Assembly: GCF_002091715.1 (NCBI RefSeq)
Contig: NZ_BDAG01000001.1
Coordinates: 62,001-126,000, forward strand
Reading direction: 5' to 3'
Origin: Pseudomonas migulae NBRC 103157
GTDB taxonomy: Bacteria; Pseudomonadota; Gammaproteobacteria; Pseudomonadales; Pseudomonadaceae
DNA length: 64,000 nucleotides
The position numbers and the translations under genes are program-made. The notes beneath the pieces were generated by a model, which was not told the origin of the DNA, searched no databases, and saw only the letters and a program-made list of their open reading frames with translations. Every line of letters begins with the position of its first letter. Position 1 is the stretch's first letter. Below are positions 28,090-38,072 of this stretch, one piece after another.

Positions 28090-29067
28090 ATGGCAAAGCG
28101 TATCCAGTTCCGCACCCATGGCGGTCCCGAAGTGCTCGAGTATGTGGATTACCAGCCCGCCGAGCCCGGCCCGCAGCAAGTCCGCGTCACCAACAAGGCC
28201 ATCGGTCTGAACTTCATCGACACTTACTTCCGCAGTGGCCTCTATGCGCCACCCGCCTTGCCGTCGGGCGTGGGCTCGGAAGGTGCGGGCGTGGTCGAGG
28301 CGGTGGGCAGCGAAGTCACCCGCTTCAAGGTCGGCGACCGCGTGGCCTATGGCAGCGGTCCGTTGGGTGCCTACAGCGAGGTTCACGTGTTGCCGGAGGC
28401 CAATCTGGTGCACTTGCCGGACGCTATCAGCTTCGAACAGGCGGCCGGGGTAATGCTCAAAGGCCTGACCGTGCAGTACTTGCTGCGTCAGACTTATGAA
28501 CTCAAGGGCGGCGAAACCATTTTGTTTCACGCCGCTGCCGGCGGTGTCGGTTCCCTGGCCTGCCAATGGGCCAAAGCCTTGGGCGTGAAGTTGATCGGCA
28601 CGGTCAGCTCGCCGGAGAAAGCCGCGTTGGCGAAGGCCAACGGTGCCTGGGCGACCATCGACTACAGCCATGAAAACGTCGCACAACGCGTGCTGGAATT
28701 GACTGACGGCAAAAAGGTCCCGGTGGTGTACGACGGCGTCGGTAAAGACACCTGGCTGACTTCGCTGGATAGCACGGCGCCTCGGGGCCTGGTGGTGAGT
28801 TTTGGTAATGCGTCGGGTGCCGTGGATGGGGTGAACCTGGGGATTTTGTCGGCGAAAGGTTCGTTGTACGTGACCCGGCCGACGCTGGCGACCTACGCCA
28901 ACAACGCCGAGAACCTGCAGCGGATGGCGGATGAGCTGTTCGAAATGATCATCAGCGGGAAGTTGAAGGTGGAGATCAGCCAGAAGTATTCGTTGGCTGA
29001 CGCGGCGAAGGCCCAGACCGAGTTGTCGGCTCGGCGGACCACGGGTTCGACGGTGTTACTGCCTTAA
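28090..29067 (+). CDS. qor: NADPH:quinone reductase
   Basis: The 325-residue zinc-free medium-chain dehydrogenase/reductase has an N-terminal GroES-like half (GLNFIDTYFRSGLY, GSEGAGVVEAVGS) and a Rossmann half with AAAGGVGSLACQWAKALG for NADPH. These match bacterial Qor, which reduces quinones by one electron. It is divergent from hemF and shares its regulatory gap. A GGAGAG ribosome site precedes the ATG. Confidence 0.93.
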   Translation: MAKRIQFRTHGGPEVLEYVDYQPAEPGPQQVRVTNKAIGLNFIDTYFRSGLYAPPALPSGVGSEGAGVVEAVGSEVTRFKVGDRVAYGSGPLGAYSEVHVLPEANLVHLPDAISFEQAAGVMLKGLTVQYLLRQTYELKGGETILFHAAAGGVGSLACQWAKALGVKLIGTVSSPEKAALAKANGAWATIDYSHENVAQRVLELTDGKKVPVVYDGVGKDTWLTSLDSTAPRGLVVSFGNASGAVDGVNLGILSAKGSLYVTRPTLATYANNAENLQRMADELFEMIISGKLKVEISQKYSLADAAKAQTELSARRTTGSTVLLP

Positions 29068-29092
29068 AGATTTGTGGCGTCTGTAAGGGCCT

Positions 29093-29180
29093 CTTCGCGA
29101 GCAAGCCCGCTCCCACAGGTACAGGGTCGATCACAAAATATGTAAACGACCGAAATCCTGTGGGAGCGGGCTTGCTCGCG
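29093..29180. repeat. Paired REP element
   Basis: CTTCGCGAGCAAGCCCGCTC and an inverted copy ending in GCTCGCGA lie in the convergent gap between qor and tsaC. Confidence 0.9.
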
Positions 29181-29197
29181 ATGGCCGCACCGCGGTC

Positions 29198-29755
29198 TCA
29201 ATCCGGGCGGATGACGTTCCCGGTCGCCAGATCCCGAATCACGCTCGGATTCTTGCGCCCTCCGAGGTTGCCGCCCAGGATCAGATCCAACTGCCCACGG
29301 AAATACTGCTCCACGCGAATCCGCGTCCGCGCCGCCGGCCGGCCCTGCGGGTTGGCCGAGGTCGAAACCAGCGGCCCGACTACCGCGCACAAATCCCGCA
29401 CCAACGGGTGATCGCTGACCCGCAATGCGACCGTCTCGTGCACACCCGTGATCCACTGCGGCAGCAAATTCTGATGCGGCACCAGCCAGGTATTCGGCCC
29501 CGGCCAGGTACTGGCCATGCGATCCATCCACAGTTCAGGGAAGTCTTCGAAGAGAAAATCGAACTGGCGAATGTTGTCGGCGACCAGAATCAGGCCTTTT
29601 TCTACCGACCGGCCCTTGAGCATCAGCAGACGCTCTACCGCTTCTTCGTCCCACGGGTCGCAACCCAGGCCCCAGACCGCCTCGGTTGGATAGGCAATCA
29701 CCGCCCCTGCGCGAATGGCTTGCGCGGCTTGTTGCACACGCCAACTGTTGACCAT
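29198..29755 (-). CDS. tsaC: Threonylcarbamoyl-AMP synthase
   Basis: The 185-residue YrdC-fold protein has [20 protein letters not shown] (about 20-39), [25 protein letters not shown] and VSTSANPQG. It makes threonylcarbamoyl-AMP for the t6A modification of tRNAs that read ANN codons. dprA lies 54 bp upstream on the same strand, an association common in gammaproteobacteria. Confidence 0.95.
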   Translation of the reverse strand: MVNSWRVQQAAQAIRAGAVIAYPTEAVWGLGCDPWDEEAVERLLMLKGRSVEKGLILVADNIRQFDFLFEDFPELWMDRMASTWPGPNTWLVPHQNLLPQWITGVHETVALRVSDHPLVRDLCAVVGPLVSTSANPQGRPAARTRIRVEQYFRGQLDLILGGNLGGRKNPSVIRDLATGNVIRPD

Positions 29756-29809
29756 GAAAAACTCTCCGGAATAAGGCTCTGCGCAGTTTACCGATCTTCC
29801 TTATAAAAC

Positions 29810-30910
29810 CTAGCTCACCCGCGCAAACCAGCGCCCGCTTTCGCAAACCGCCCGGCCGTCCATTTCCAGCTCCGTCAACGCCGCCAGCACTTTCGGCAGC
29901 GCCCAGCCGCTGCTGCCTGCCAACGCTTCACTGGTGTGCGGCGCCGCATGCAGCAGCATCAGCAGCGGATGCGTTACCGAGGGCGTCTCGATGGACAACG
30001 GCAACTGTTGCCAGCCGCGCAAGGCTTCGAGGATATGCTCGATGGTTTCCACCAATACCGCACCGTCACGGATCAGCTGATGACAGCCTCGGGCACCGGG
30101 ATGGTGAATCGACCCCGGAATGGCATACACCTCACGACCTTGCTCCGCCGCCAGCCTCGCGGTGATCAGTGAACCACTGGCGACACTGGCCTCCACCACC
30201 AGCACGCCGAGGGACAAACCGCTGATGATCCGGTTGCGCCGGGGAAAGTTGCTGGCGGTGGGCCCCGTGTCCAACGGGAACTCGGAAAGCACCGCACTGC
30301 CCGATGCGATCATGGCGTCCGCCAGCCTCCGGTTGCGCTGTGGATAAAACTTTTCAAGTCCCGTGCCAAGTACACCGACCGTTCGCCCGCCCACGTCCAG
30401 AGCGGCTTGATGCGCGGCGGCATCGATGCCCAGCGCCAGACCGCTGGTGATGACAAAACCGGCGCTGGCCAGACTGCGGGAGAACGCGGCAGCGGTGTCC
30501 ATGCCCGGTCGGGAGGCGCGACGACTGCCGACCATCGCCAGCTGCGGCTTTTCCAGAATCCCCGGATCGCCCGCCACGAACAACAGCGGCGGTGCGTCGC
30601 TGATCTCCGCCAACAATGCCGGGTAGTCAGGCTGGTCCCACATCAGTAAATGCTGGCCCGGACGCTCTAGCCAGGCCAGTGCGTGGCTTGCGCCATCGCG
30701 AATTTCGCTCGAGCGCCTGCCCTCCGAACAGGCGAGCGGCAAACCCAATGCACGCCAGGCACTGGCCGGGGCGCTGATGGCTTTGGACGCCGAGCCAAAG
30801 GCCTCAAGCAACTTCCTGAAACGCGCCGGGCCGAGTTCCGGCAAACGATGCAGGCGTAAACGAGCTTCCAGTTCCGCAGGGGAAACCGGTGTAACAGCAG
30901 ACAGCGACAT
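29810..30910 (-). CDS. dprA: DNA-processing protein DprA
   Basis: The 366-residue protein has an N-terminal helical domain (LHRLPELGPARFRKLLEAFGS), the extended Rossmann core (MVGSRRASRPGMDTAAAFSRSLA, SGLALGIDAAAHQAALD, GTVGVLGTG-like GGRTVGVLGTGLEKFYP, SVASGSLITARLAAEQGREVYAIPG), and a C-terminal winged-helix region (about 295-366). DprA loads RecA on incoming single strands in transformation. A DnaA box (30956-30964) lies 46 bp upstream of its start, and another within the gene at 30339. Confidence 0.95.
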   Translation of the reverse strand: MSLSAVTPVSPAELEARLRLHRLPELGPARFRKLLEAFGSASKAISAPASAWRALGLPLACSEGRRSSEIRDGASHALAWLERPGQHLLMWDQPDYPALLAEISDAPPLLFVAGDPGILEKPQLAMVGSRRASRPGMDTAAAFSRSLASAGFVITSGLALGIDAAAHQAALDVGGRTVGVLGTGLEKFYPQRNRRLADAMIASGSAVLSEFPLDTGPTASNFPRRNRIISGLSLGVLVVEASVASGSLITARLAAEQGREVYAIPGSIHHPGARGCHQLIRDGAVLVETIEHILEALRGWQQLPLSIETPSVTHPLLMLLHAAPHTSEALAGSSGWALPKVLAALTELEMDGRAVCESGRWFARVS

Positions 30911-30955
30911 GGATCATCCTTGATCGTTATGAGCCCCGTTCAAACGGGAATAAGC

Positions 30956-30964
30956 TGTGGATAA
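30956..30964 (-). promoter_or_regulatory. Perfect DnaA box upstream of dprA
   Basis: TGTGGATAA (TTATCCACA on the minus strand) lies in the gap between the dprA start and the LysM-gene stop. It is one of 14 such boxes in the 21-43 kb part of the window. Confidence 0.6.
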
Positions 30965-30990
30965 CTCTGTTGGTAACTTGTGGAGCCTGC

Positions 30991-32016
30991 TTACGGATTT
31001 CGCACCTTGTCCATCACCGCCAACGAGCGCGATGCGTTAAGCACCAGCCCGTAGCTGAGCTTGTCGTAAGTGCGGAAAACCATCAGCAAACCGGCGCGTT
31101 CATCAGGGATCTTCAGCGGTTGACCGGTGATCCGGTCACGCACGGTTTCGCCGGTTTTCATCACCACCAGCACGTTACCTTCGGCCAGGCCATCACGCTG
31201 ACCCTTGTTCAGCGTGACAACATCCATCGCGCCAATCTGAGTGACCCCGCGCGGCACGTCGATGATCAGCCCGTTTATGTCGGTGGTTGGCGCGCTGGGC
31301 ATGAAGGTTGAGTTGATCGATCGCTCTTCACTGCTGAACAAACGGTCGCCAAGACGCACTTCCTGAGTCGTGCGCTGCAGGGCGAGGGTGGCGACATCGC
31401 CTTCAGTGGCCACAATTTCGCCGCCGCCAATGTCGTCCGCGTTGATCCCCAGAAACTCTTTGCTGTCGGGGTCGGTGTAGACCTTGCCCTGGCGAAAGAT
31501 GCCGTAAACCGGCTGGCTCGGATCGAATTGACCACGGGCGAAGATGCGGTCACCGGTGCCGCTGAGCACCCGTTCGGCATCGCCGGCGACGATATAAGGC
31601 GCCCGGTCGAAATCCTCGACCTTATCGACGATTCGGTTGCTCAGCAGGAAGCTGTTGATCGCTTGCAGCGGAATACTCGGGATGGCATCCGCCACCGGCG
31701 AGCTGCGCACCCGCGGCGAAAGCTTGATAGTGCCCCTGGATGCCCCGCGATTGAGCGTCAGACGCGGCTGGCCATTGACGTAGACCAGCGACAGCACATC
31801 GCCGGGGTAGATGAGATTGGGGTTCTGGATCTGCGGATTGGCCTGCCAGAGCTCAGGCCATTTCCACGGCTCACGGAGGTATTTTCCAGAGATGTCCCAG
31901 AGTGTGTCACCCGAGACAACCGTGTATTGCTGTGGAAAACCTTCCCTGAGTTGCACTTGCCCGTGCGCCAAACCGGCCGAGGCCAGAAGGAGCAAGGCGA
32001 GTAGTGATTTCCTCAT
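30991..32016 (-). CDS. Secreted LysM-domain protein
   Basis: The 341-residue protein starts at MRKSLLALLLL with a clear signal peptide (cleavage near LAHG-QVQL). A single LysM domain follows (YTVVSGDTLWDISGKYLREPWKWPELWQANPQIQNPNLIYPGDVL, residues about 29-73). The rest (about 90-340) is a beta-rich domain found in the LysM proteins next to dprA and def in Pseudomonas. It probably binds peptidoglycan in the periplasm. Confidence 0.9.
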   Translation of the reverse strand: MRKSLLALLLLASAGLAHGQVQLREGFPQQYTVVSGDTLWDISGKYLREPWKWPELWQANPQIQNPNLIYPGDVLSLVYVNGQPRLTLNRGASRGTIKLSPRVRSSPVADAIPSIPLQAINSFLLSNRIVDKVEDFDRAPYIVAGDAERVLSGTGDRIFARGQFDPSQPVYGIFRQGKVYTDPDSKEFLGINADDIGGGEIVATEGDVATLALQRTTQEVRLGDRLFSSEERSINSTFMPSAPTTDINGLIIDVPRGVTQIGAMDVVTLNKGQRDGLAEGNVLVVMKTGETVRDRITGQPLKIPDERAGLLMVFRTYDKLSYGLVLNASRSLAVMDKVRNP

Positions 32017-32182
32017 GCGGTGAATCCCTTTATTATATGCGTTCGCGTGAAACGCCAGAGCCCTCGTGGCTCGCTTCCGGTTCTTAAAGAAAAGGAAGCT
32101 ACGCTTCACAACGGTAGCCTGCATCTCCGGACCTGCCAGGCCATCGACCCGACTTTACCTCACACGTGCAGCAATCAAGCTT

Positions 32183-32689
32183 ATGGCCATTTTAGACATC
32201 CTCGAATTTCCCGACTCGCGTCTGCGCACTATCGCCAAACCTGTGGCCGTAGTGGACGACGAAGTGCGTCAGTTGGTCGATGATATGTTTGAAACAATGT
32301 ATGAAGCGCCAGGCATCGGCCTCGCCGCGACCCAGGTCAACGTGCACAAACGTATCGTCGTGATGGACCTCTCCGAAGACCGCAGCGAACCGCGGGTGTT
32401 CATCAACCCCGAGTTCGAACCCCTGACCGATGAGATGGAGCAATACCAGGAAGGCTGTCTCTCGGTGCCGGGCTTCTACGAAAATGTCGATCGCCCACAG
32501 AAGGTCAGGGTCAAGGCCCTGGACCGCGACGGCCAGCCTTACGAACTGATCGCCGAAGGCCTGCTCGCCGTGTGCATCCAGCACGAATGCGACCACCTCA
32601 ACGGCAAATTGTTCGTCGACTACCTGTCGAACCTCAAACGCGACCGAATCAAGAAGAAACTGGAAAAGCTCCATCGCCAGAACGCTTGA
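32183..32689 (+). CDS. def: Peptide deformylase
   Basis: The 168-residue protein starts at [11 protein letters not shown]; the longer open frame upstream is noncoding. It has the three deformylase motifs: GIGLAATQV (motif 1, residues 45-53), EGCLSVPG with the metal Cys (motif 2), and [12 protein letters not shown] with the two His ligands and catalytic Glu (motif 3). It removes the formyl group from nascent proteins. fmt follows after 57 bp but with an intervening terminator-like hairpin. Confidence 0.97.
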   Translation: MAILDILEFPDSRLRTIAKPVAVVDDEVRQLVDDMFETMYEAPGIGLAATQVNVHKRIVVMDLSEDRSEPRVFINPEFEPLTDEMEQYQEGCLSVPGFYENVDRPQKVRVKALDRDGQPYELIAEGLLAVCIQHECDHLNGKLFVDYLSNLKRDRIKKKLEKLHRQNA

Positions 32690-32702
32690 TGCCCTTCTTT
32701 CA

Positions 32703-32732
32703 AAGGCTTGCTGCGGCAAGCCTTTTTCTTTT
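32703..32732 (+). terminator. Intrinsic terminator between def and fmt
   Basis: AAGGCTTGC-tgcg-GCAAGCCTT followed by TTTCTTTT, 13 bp after the def stop and 15 bp before the fmt start codon. Readthrough must occur, or fmt has its own promoter inside def. Confidence 0.75.
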
Positions 32733-32746
32733 CAGAGATTGCTCCC

Positions 32747-33706
32747 ATGACTGAGCCACTGCGCATCGTCTTTGCCGGCACCCCGGAATTCGCCGCCGAA
32801 CACCTCAAGGCCCTGCTCGACAGCCCTTACGAGGTCGTCGCGGTCTACACCCAGCCGGACCGTCCGGCGGGTCGCGGGCAAAAGTTGATGCCGAGCCCGG
32901 TCAAGCAGTTGGCACTGGAAAACAACATCCCGGTGCTGCAACCGCCGACCCTGCGCAACGAAGACGCTCAGGCTGAACTGGCCGCGCTGAAGCCGGATTT
33001 GCTGGTGGTGGTCGCCTACGGCCTGATCCTGCCGCAGGTGGTGCTGGATATTCCGCGTCTGGGCTGCATCAACAGCCACGCCTCGTTGCTGCCACGCTGG
33101 CGCGGAGCGGCACCGATCCAGCGTGCCGTCGAAGCTGGCGACAGCGAAAGCGGTGTGACTGTGATGCGCATGGAACTGGGCCTCGACACCGGGCCGATGC
33201 TGCTGAAAGTCACCACGCCGATCAGCGCTGAAGACACCGGCGGCAGCCTTCATGACCGTCTGGCGGAAATCGGTCCACCGGCGGTGATTCAGGCGATTGC
33301 CGGCCTCGCTGCCGGAACCCTGGAAGGCGAAGTGCAGGACGACAGCCTCGCCACCTATGCACACAAACTGAACAAGGACGAAGCGCGAATCGACTGGAGC
33401 CGCCCGGCCATTGAGCTGGAACGTCTGGTCCGCGCCTTCAATCCATGGCCGATCACCCACAGCACGTTGAATGGCGAAGCGCTGAAAGTGCTGGCCGCGA
33501 GCCTCGCCGAAGGGCAGGGCGCACCGGGGGAAATCCTCGGCGCCAGCAAGGACGGCCTGATCGTCGCCTGCGGTGAGCAGGCACTGTGCCTGACCCGCCT
33601 GCAATTGCCCGGCGGCAAGGCGCTGAACTTCAGCGATTTGTTCAACAGCCGTCGTGAGAAATTTGCCGCCGGCACCGTGCTCGGTCAAACGGCGGACGCT
33701 CAATGA
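32747..33706 (+). CDS. fmt: Methionyl-tRNA formyltransferase
   Basis: The 319-residue protein starts at [20 protein letters not shown]. It has the formyl-folate domain with catalytic Asn/His/Asp ([27 protein letters not shown]) and a C-terminal OB-like domain (from about 210). It formylates Met-tRNAfMet. Its stop overlaps the rsmB start (ATGA), so the two are translationally coupled. Confidence 0.97.
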   Translation: MTEPLRIVFAGTPEFAAEHLKALLDSPYEVVAVYTQPDRPAGRGQKLMPSPVKQLALENNIPVLQPPTLRNEDAQAELAALKPDLLVVVAYGLILPQVVLDIPRLGCINSHASLLPRWRGAAPIQRAVEAGDSESGVTVMRMELGLDTGPMLLKVTTPISAEDTGGSLHDRLAEIGPPAVIQAIAGLAAGTLEGEVQDDSLATYAHKLNKDEARIDWSRPAIELERLVRAFNPWPITHSTLNGEALKVLAASLAEGQGAPGEILGASKDGLIVACGEQALCLTRLQLPGGKALNFSDLFNSRREKFAAGTVLGQTADAQ

Positions 33707-35013
33707 ATCCACGTCTGGCCGCCGCCAAGGCACTGGCTGCAGTTCTCAACGGAAAAGCCTCGCTCAACAGTTCGCTGCCGACCCAAATGGACAAGGTTGA
33801 AGACCGTGATCGCGGTTTCACCCAGGACCTGGCGTTCGGCACCGCGCGCTGGCAGCCGCGTTTGTCGGCCCTCGCGGCCAAGTTGCTGCAGAAGCCGTTC
33901 AAGGCTGCCGACGCCGATGTCGAGGCGCTGTTGCTGGTCGGTCTTTACCAACTGCTTTACACCCGCGTCCCGGCCCACGCCGCCATCGGCGAAACCGTGG
34001 GTTGCGCCGACAAGCTGAAAAAGCCCTGGGCGAAGGCCTTGCTCAACGCCGTGTTGCGCCGCGCACAGCGTGAAAGCGAAACGCTGCTGGCCGAGCTGGA
34101 ACATGACCCGGTGGTGCGCACGGCGCATCCGCGTTGGCTGCAAAAATCCCTGAAAGCGTTCTGGCCGCAGCAGTGGGAAGCCATTTGCGCGGCGAACAAC
34201 GCACATCCGCCGATGATTCTGCGGGTCAACCGTCGCCATCACACTCGCGATGCGTACTTGAGCCTGCTGACCGAAGCGGGCATCGCCGCCACACCGTGTG
34301 TCTACAGTCAGGACGGCATCATTCTCGACACCGCTGCCGATGTGCGCAGTTTGCCGGGCTTCGCAGAAGGCTGGATCAGCGTGCAGGACGAAGCGGCACA
34401 ACTGGCCGCCGACTTGCTGGACCTGGCGCCAGGCCAACGGGTGCTCGACGCCTGCTGCGCACCGGGCGGCAAGACCTGCCACATCCTTGAAGCCGAGCCT
34501 GCATTGGCCGGCGTCGTCGCCGTAGACCTGGAAGCCAAGCGTCTGGTGCGCGTGCGGGAAAACCTCGCACGCCTGGGTCTGAGCGCCGAACTGATCGCCG
34601 CCGACGGCCGCGACACTGCCACCTGGTGGGACGGCAAACCGTTCCAGCGCATCCTCCTCGATGCACCTTGCTCGGCCACCGGTGTGATCCGTCGTCACCC
34701 GGATATCAAGCTGACTCGCCAACCGGATGACATCGCCGCACTTGCAGTGCTGCAAGGTGAATTGCTTGATGCCATGTGGATAACGCTGGAGGTCGGCGGG
34801 ATTCTGCTCTACGCCACCTGCTCCACGTTGCCGACCGAGAACACCGAAGTCATCGAAGCCTTCCTCGCCCGCACACCGGGCGCTCGTGAGCTGGACCTCG
34901 CCACAACGGCCGGCATCAAGCAGCCCCATGGTCGCCAGTTGCTGGCCCAGGAAGGCGGCCACGACGGGTTCTACTACGCCAAACTGATCAAGATCACCGC
35001 CGCGCGCGGTTAA
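33703..35013 (+). CDS. rsmB: 16S rRNA (cytosine 967-C5)-methyltransferase
   Basis: The 436-residue protein has an N-terminal NusB-like RNA-binding domain (about 1-140) and a class I methyltransferase domain with motif [16 protein letters not shown], motif [19 protein letters not shown] and the catalytic Cys of motif VI ([13 protein letters not shown]). It methylates C967 of 16S rRNA. A DnaA box lies within the coding sequence at 34775. trkA follows after 21 bp. Confidence 0.96.
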   Translation: MNPRLAAAKALAAVLNGKASLNSSLPTQMDKVEDRDRGFTQDLAFGTARWQPRLSALAAKLLQKPFKAADADVEALLLVGLYQLLYTRVPAHAAIGETVGCADKLKKPWAKALLNAVLRRAQRESETLLAELEHDPVVRTAHPRWLQKSLKAFWPQQWEAICAANNAHPPMILRVNRRHHTRDAYLSLLTEAGIAATPCVYSQDGIILDTAADVRSLPGFAEGWISVQDEAAQLAADLLDLAPGQRVLDACCAPGGKTCHILEAEPALAGVVAVDLEAKRLVRVRENLARLGLSAELIAADGRDTATWWDGKPFQRILLDAPCSATGVIRRHPDIKLTRQPDDIAALAVLQGELLDAMWITLEVGGILLYATCSTLPTENTEVIEAFLARTPGARELDLATTAGIKQPHGRQLLAQEGGHDGFYYAKLIKITAARG

Positions 35014-35034
35014 CCGGTTTAAGGGAGTGACTGG

Positions 35035-36408
35035 ATGAAAATTATCATCCTCGGCGCAGGGCAGGTCGGCGGTTCGCTGGCGGAACACTTGGCCAGCGAG
35101 GCCAACGACATCACCGTGGTCGACACCGACGGCGAACGCCTGCGCGACCTCGGCGATCGGCTGGACATCCGCACCGTGCATGGCCGCGGCTCGCTGCCGA
35201 CGGTGCTGCGCCAAGCCGGCGCGGACGATGCCGACATGCTGGTGGCGGTGACCAACAGTGACGAAACCAACATGGTGGCCTGTCAGGTTGCTCATACCCT
35301 GTTTCACACACCGACCAAAATCGCTCGGGTCCGCGAAGCGGCATACCTGACGCGCTCCGAGCTGTTCGATAACGAAGCGATTCCGGTGGACGTGCTGATC
35401 AGCCCGGAACAAGTGGTCACCAACTACATCAAGCGCCTGATCCAGCATCCGGGCGCATTGCAGGTGATCGACTTCGCCGAAGGCAAAGCACAATTGGTCG
35501 CGGTGAAGGCGTATTACGGCGGACCGCTGGTGGGCCAGCAACTTCGTCAGTTGCGCGAGCACATGCCGAACGTCGAAACCCGCGTTGCCGCGATTTTCCG
35601 CCGTGACCGGCCGATCCTGCCCCAGGGCGATACGGTGATCGAAGCGGACGACGAAGTGTTTTTCATCGCCGCCAAGGCGAACATTCGCGCGGTGATGAGC
35701 GAAATGCGCCGCCTCGACGAGAGCTACAAGCGCATCGTTATCGCCGGTGGCGGGCAGATCGGCGAGCGTCTGGCCGAGGCCATCGAAAGCCGCTATCAGG
35801 TGAAAATCATCGAGATGAACCCGGCTCGGTGCCGCCATCTCTCGGACACTCTGGACAGCACCGTGGTGTTGCAGGGCAGCGCCTCCGACCGCGACTTGCT
35901 GATGGAAGAGAACATCGCCGATGCCGACATCTTCCTGGCCCTGACCAACGACGACGAAGCCAACATCATGTCGTCGCTGTTGGCCAAGCGACTGGGCGCG
36001 AAGAAGGTGATGACCATCATCAACAACCCGGCCTACGTCGATCTGATTCAGGGCGGCGACATCGACATCGCCATCAGCCCGCAACTGGCAACCATCGGCA
36101 CGTTGCTGGCTCATGTACGGCGTGGCGATATCGTCAGCGTGCACTCACTGCGCCGTGGCGCGGCGGAGGCCATCGAGGCAATTGCCCATGGCGATGCGAA
36201 GTCGAGCAAGGTGATTGGCAAGGCCATCGAAAACATCGGTTTGCCACCGGGCACCACGATCGGGGCAATCATTCGTGACGAAGAAGTGATTATTGCCCAC
36301 GATGACACGGTGATCGCGGCGGGTGACCATGTGATTCTATTCCTTGTGGATAAAAAGCATATTCGGGATGTGGAGAAGTTGTTCCATGTCGGCCTTAGCT
36401 TCTTTTAA
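35035..36408 (+). CDS. trkA: Trk potassium uptake NAD-binding protein TrkA
   Basis: The 457-residue protein is built from two RCK units, each with a Rossmann NAD site ([16 protein letters not shown] at 3-18; [17 protein letters not shown] at about 234-250) and a TrkA_C domain. TrkA is the cytoplasmic peripheral subunit that gates TrkH/TrkG K+ channels. An AAGGGAG ribosome site lies 8 bases before the ATG. A DnaA box lies in its last codons (36345). Confidence 0.96.
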   Translation: MKIIILGAGQVGGSLAEHLASEANDITVVDTDGERLRDLGDRLDIRTVHGRGSLPTVLRQAGADDADMLVAVTNSDETNMVACQVAHTLFHTPTKIARVREAAYLTRSELFDNEAIPVDVLISPEQVVTNYIKRLIQHPGALQVIDFAEGKAQLVAVKAYYGGPLVGQQLRQLREHMPNVETRVAAIFRRDRPILPQGDTVIEADDEVFFIAAKANIRAVMSEMRRLDESYKRIVIAGGGQIGERLAEAIESRYQVKIIEMNPARCRHLSDTLDSTVVLQGSASDRDLLMEENIADADIFLALTNDDEANIMSSLLAKRLGAKKVMTIINNPAYVDLIQGGDIDIAISPQLATIGTLLAHVRRGDIVSVHSLRRGAAEAIEAIAHGDAKSSKVIGKAIENIGLPPGTTIGAIIRDEEVIIAHDDTVIAAGDHVILFLVDKKHIRDVEKLFHVGLSFF

Positions 36409-36421
36409 ACCGTTGGATCGC

Positions 36422-36487
36422 TATCGCCAGCAAGCCGGCTCCTCCAAAGGGTGGCGGTTACCCTGCAGGAGCCGGCTTGCTGGCGAT
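36422..36487. repeat. Short-spacer paired REP element
   Basis: TATCGCCAGCAAGCCGGCTC and the inverted copy have only about 20 bp between them, less than the other pairs. Located between trkA and the TPR gene. Confidence 0.85.
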
Positions 36488-36525
36488 GCGATGTCGATTA
36501 CGCCACCCATTCGGAAATTTTCCCC

Positions 36526-36840
36526 ATGATCGAATCCCTGGAAAAAATGCTCGCCAAGGGTGTGGATAACTCACTGCTGCGCTTCGGCCTGGGCAAGGGC
36601 TACCTGGATCTTGGGGAAAACGCCAAGGCCGCCGAACATTTCCAGCGTTGCGTCGAGTTCGATCCGAAGTATTCAGCGGCGTGGAAGCTGTTGGGCAAGG
36701 CGCAGCTGGCGCTGGCGGACTATCCGGCCGCGCGTCAGGCGTGGGAACGGGGTCTGGAAGCCGCCCGCGCTCATGGCGACAAGCAGGCAGAGAAAGAAAT
36801 GACGGTATTTCTGAAAAAGCTTGAGCGTCAGGCGCCCTGA
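36526..36840 (+). CDS. Small TPR protein
   Basis: The 104-residue protein starts at MIESLEKMLAKGV; the upstream extension reads from a REP arm. It contains two or three tetratricopeptide repeats (LLRFGLGKGYLDLGENAKAAEHFQRCVEFDPKYSAAWKLLGKAQLALADYPAARQAWERGLEAA). It is probably a cytoplasmic adaptor of unknown partner. A DnaA box falls at codons 12-15 (36561). It converges with the PilZ gene, with stops adjacent at 36840/36841. Confidence 0.85.
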   Translation: MIESLEKMLAKGVDNSLLRFGLGKGYLDLGENAKAAEHFQRCVEFDPKYSAAWKLLGKAQLALADYPAARQAWERGLEAARAHGDKQAEKEMTVFLKKLERQAP

Positions 36841-37080
36841 TTAGAGATAGCGCAGGCCAATACCGTCGGCATCCACCAACACCACTTCCATGCGCACCCG
36901 CGGCGCGCCTGTGGGTAAATCCTGGACCTGACCGTACACCACGGCGCCTTCAGGCAACGCAGACAAGCCCGGATGCTTGACGTAGACACCCGTGGTCGAG
37001 AGGTTGCGGGTCTGGCCGAGGCATTCGCCAAAGCTTTCATGACTGATCTTGATGCGAAACGATTTGCGGTGTTCGGACAT
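36841..37080 (-). CDS. PilZ-domain protein
   Basis: The 79-residue protein starts at MSEHRKSFRIKI. The cyclic-di-GMP contacts of PilZ are present: RKSFR (RxxxR, residues 4-8) and NLSTTG (the [DN]xSxxG motif, residues about 24-29). It is a single-domain PilZ receptor, so it probably acts by binding a partner protein. Its mRNA leader carries the perfect 29-bp inverted repeat at 37105-37168. Confidence 0.85.
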   Translation of the reverse strand: MSEHRKSFRIKISHESFGECLGQTRNLSTTGVYVKHPGLSALPEGAVVYGQVQDLPTGAPRVRMEVVLVDADGIGLRYL

Positions 37081-37104
37081 CTTCTGCGCCCTTTCTTGAT
37101 CAGT

Positions 37105-37168
37105 TGTGGATAACTTGAACCTGCAGGAGCGAAACTTGCTTCGCTCCTGCAGGTTCAAGTTATCCACA
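37105..37168. repeat. Perfect 29-bp inverted repeat capped by DnaA boxes
   Basis: The left arm 37105-37133 and right arm 37140-37168 are exact reverse complements with the 6-base centre ACTTGC. The outer 9 bases of each arm are DnaA boxes (TGTGGATAA / TTATCCACA), and the inner part is a REP-like CTGCAGGAGCGAA. It lies between the PilZ start and the lpxL-like stop. Confidence 0.95.
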
Positions 37169-37184
37169 GATCATGCCAACCCAC

Positions 37185-38072
37185 TCAGTACCAGCGTTCT
37201 TCACCCGGCGGCCGCTTTTTGAAACGTTTCATGCTCCACATGTACTGGCTCGGATAAGCCCGCACATAGCGTTCGACCACCTTGCTCATGGCCGCGCAGG
37301 ACGTTTCGGTATCGGTGCTGTACATGGCCTCTGGCGCGGCTTCGAGGATCACTTTGTAACCCGAACCATCCGGCAGGCGCAGGGCATGCAGGAACACGCC
37401 GACCGCTTTGCCGCCGGCGAGCATGTTCGGTACAAACTTGCTGGTCAGCGCCTGAGTGGCGAAGAACGGCACGAAGATCCCGGCGGATTCTGCCGGTTCC
37501 GGGTCAGCGGGAATGCCCACTGCACCACCTTTGCGCACTTCCTTGATGACGCTGAGAATGCCTTCCTTGGTCGACGCGGCAACCTTGTTACCCAGTTGCA
37601 CGCGCTGCTTGCGCAGCAATTCATCCACCGCTTTCAACTTTGGCGGACGATAAAAAATGATCGGTTTGCACTGGCTGCAATAGAAGTGGTTCAACACTTC
37701 CCAGTTGCCCAGGTGGCTGGTAATGCCGACGACACCTTTGCCGGAAGCGAGGGCGTCCTTCAAGACGTCGAGCCCTTCGACTTCGCGAACCAGATCAATG
37801 GAACGCTGCGCCGGCCAGATCCACGCGCACGCACTTTCGGTCAACGACTTGCCGATGTCTTTCAGGCTCTGGCCGACCAGGCGCTCGCGCTCGGCAGGGT
37901 CCATCTCGGGAAAACACTTGGCCAGATTGATCCGTACCACATCGCGGGAACGGTTAGGGGTTTTCCACATCACCCAGCCGATGGCCGAGCCAACCGCTTG
38001 CACTGCTCGCCAAGGAAGCAGGGCAAACAGCCGCAGAGCGCCTACCAGCAAGGCGCCTTTCAACTTATCCAC
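37185..38072 (-). CDS. Lipid A late acyltransferase (LpxL/HtrB family)
   Basis: The 295-residue protein has an N-terminal membrane helix and the acyltransferase pattern VVGITSHLGNWEVLNHFY (HX4E-type catalytic motif, HLGNWE), IFYRPPKLKAVDELLRKQR and VGIPADPEPAESAGIFVPFF. It transfers lauroyl or a similar chain to the lipid A precursor at the inner membrane. The start is GTG with AGGAG 6 bases upstream, and this GTG is part of a DnaA box. Confidence 0.92.
   Translation of the reverse strand: MDKLKGALLVGALRLFALLPWRAVQAVGSAIGWVMWKTPNRSRDVVRINLAKCFPEMDPAERERLVGQSLKDIGKSLTESACAWIWPAQRSIDLVREVEGLDVLKDALASGKGVVGITSHLGNWEVLNHFYCSQCKPIIFYRPPKLKAVDELLRKQRVQLGNKVAASTKEGILSVIKEVRKGGAVGIPADPEPAESAGIFVPFFATQALTSKFVPNMLAGGKAVGVFLHALRLPDGSGYKVILEAAPEAMYSTDTETSCAAMSKVVERYVRAYPSQYMWSMKRFKKRPPGEERWY

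Noticed and set aside
33700..36144. Minus-strand open frame of 814 codons over rsmB and trkA
   Set aside because: It lies fully antisense to two well-conserved genes; its product is a His/Gln/Arg-rich shadow without a domain, typical of GC-rich codon bias.
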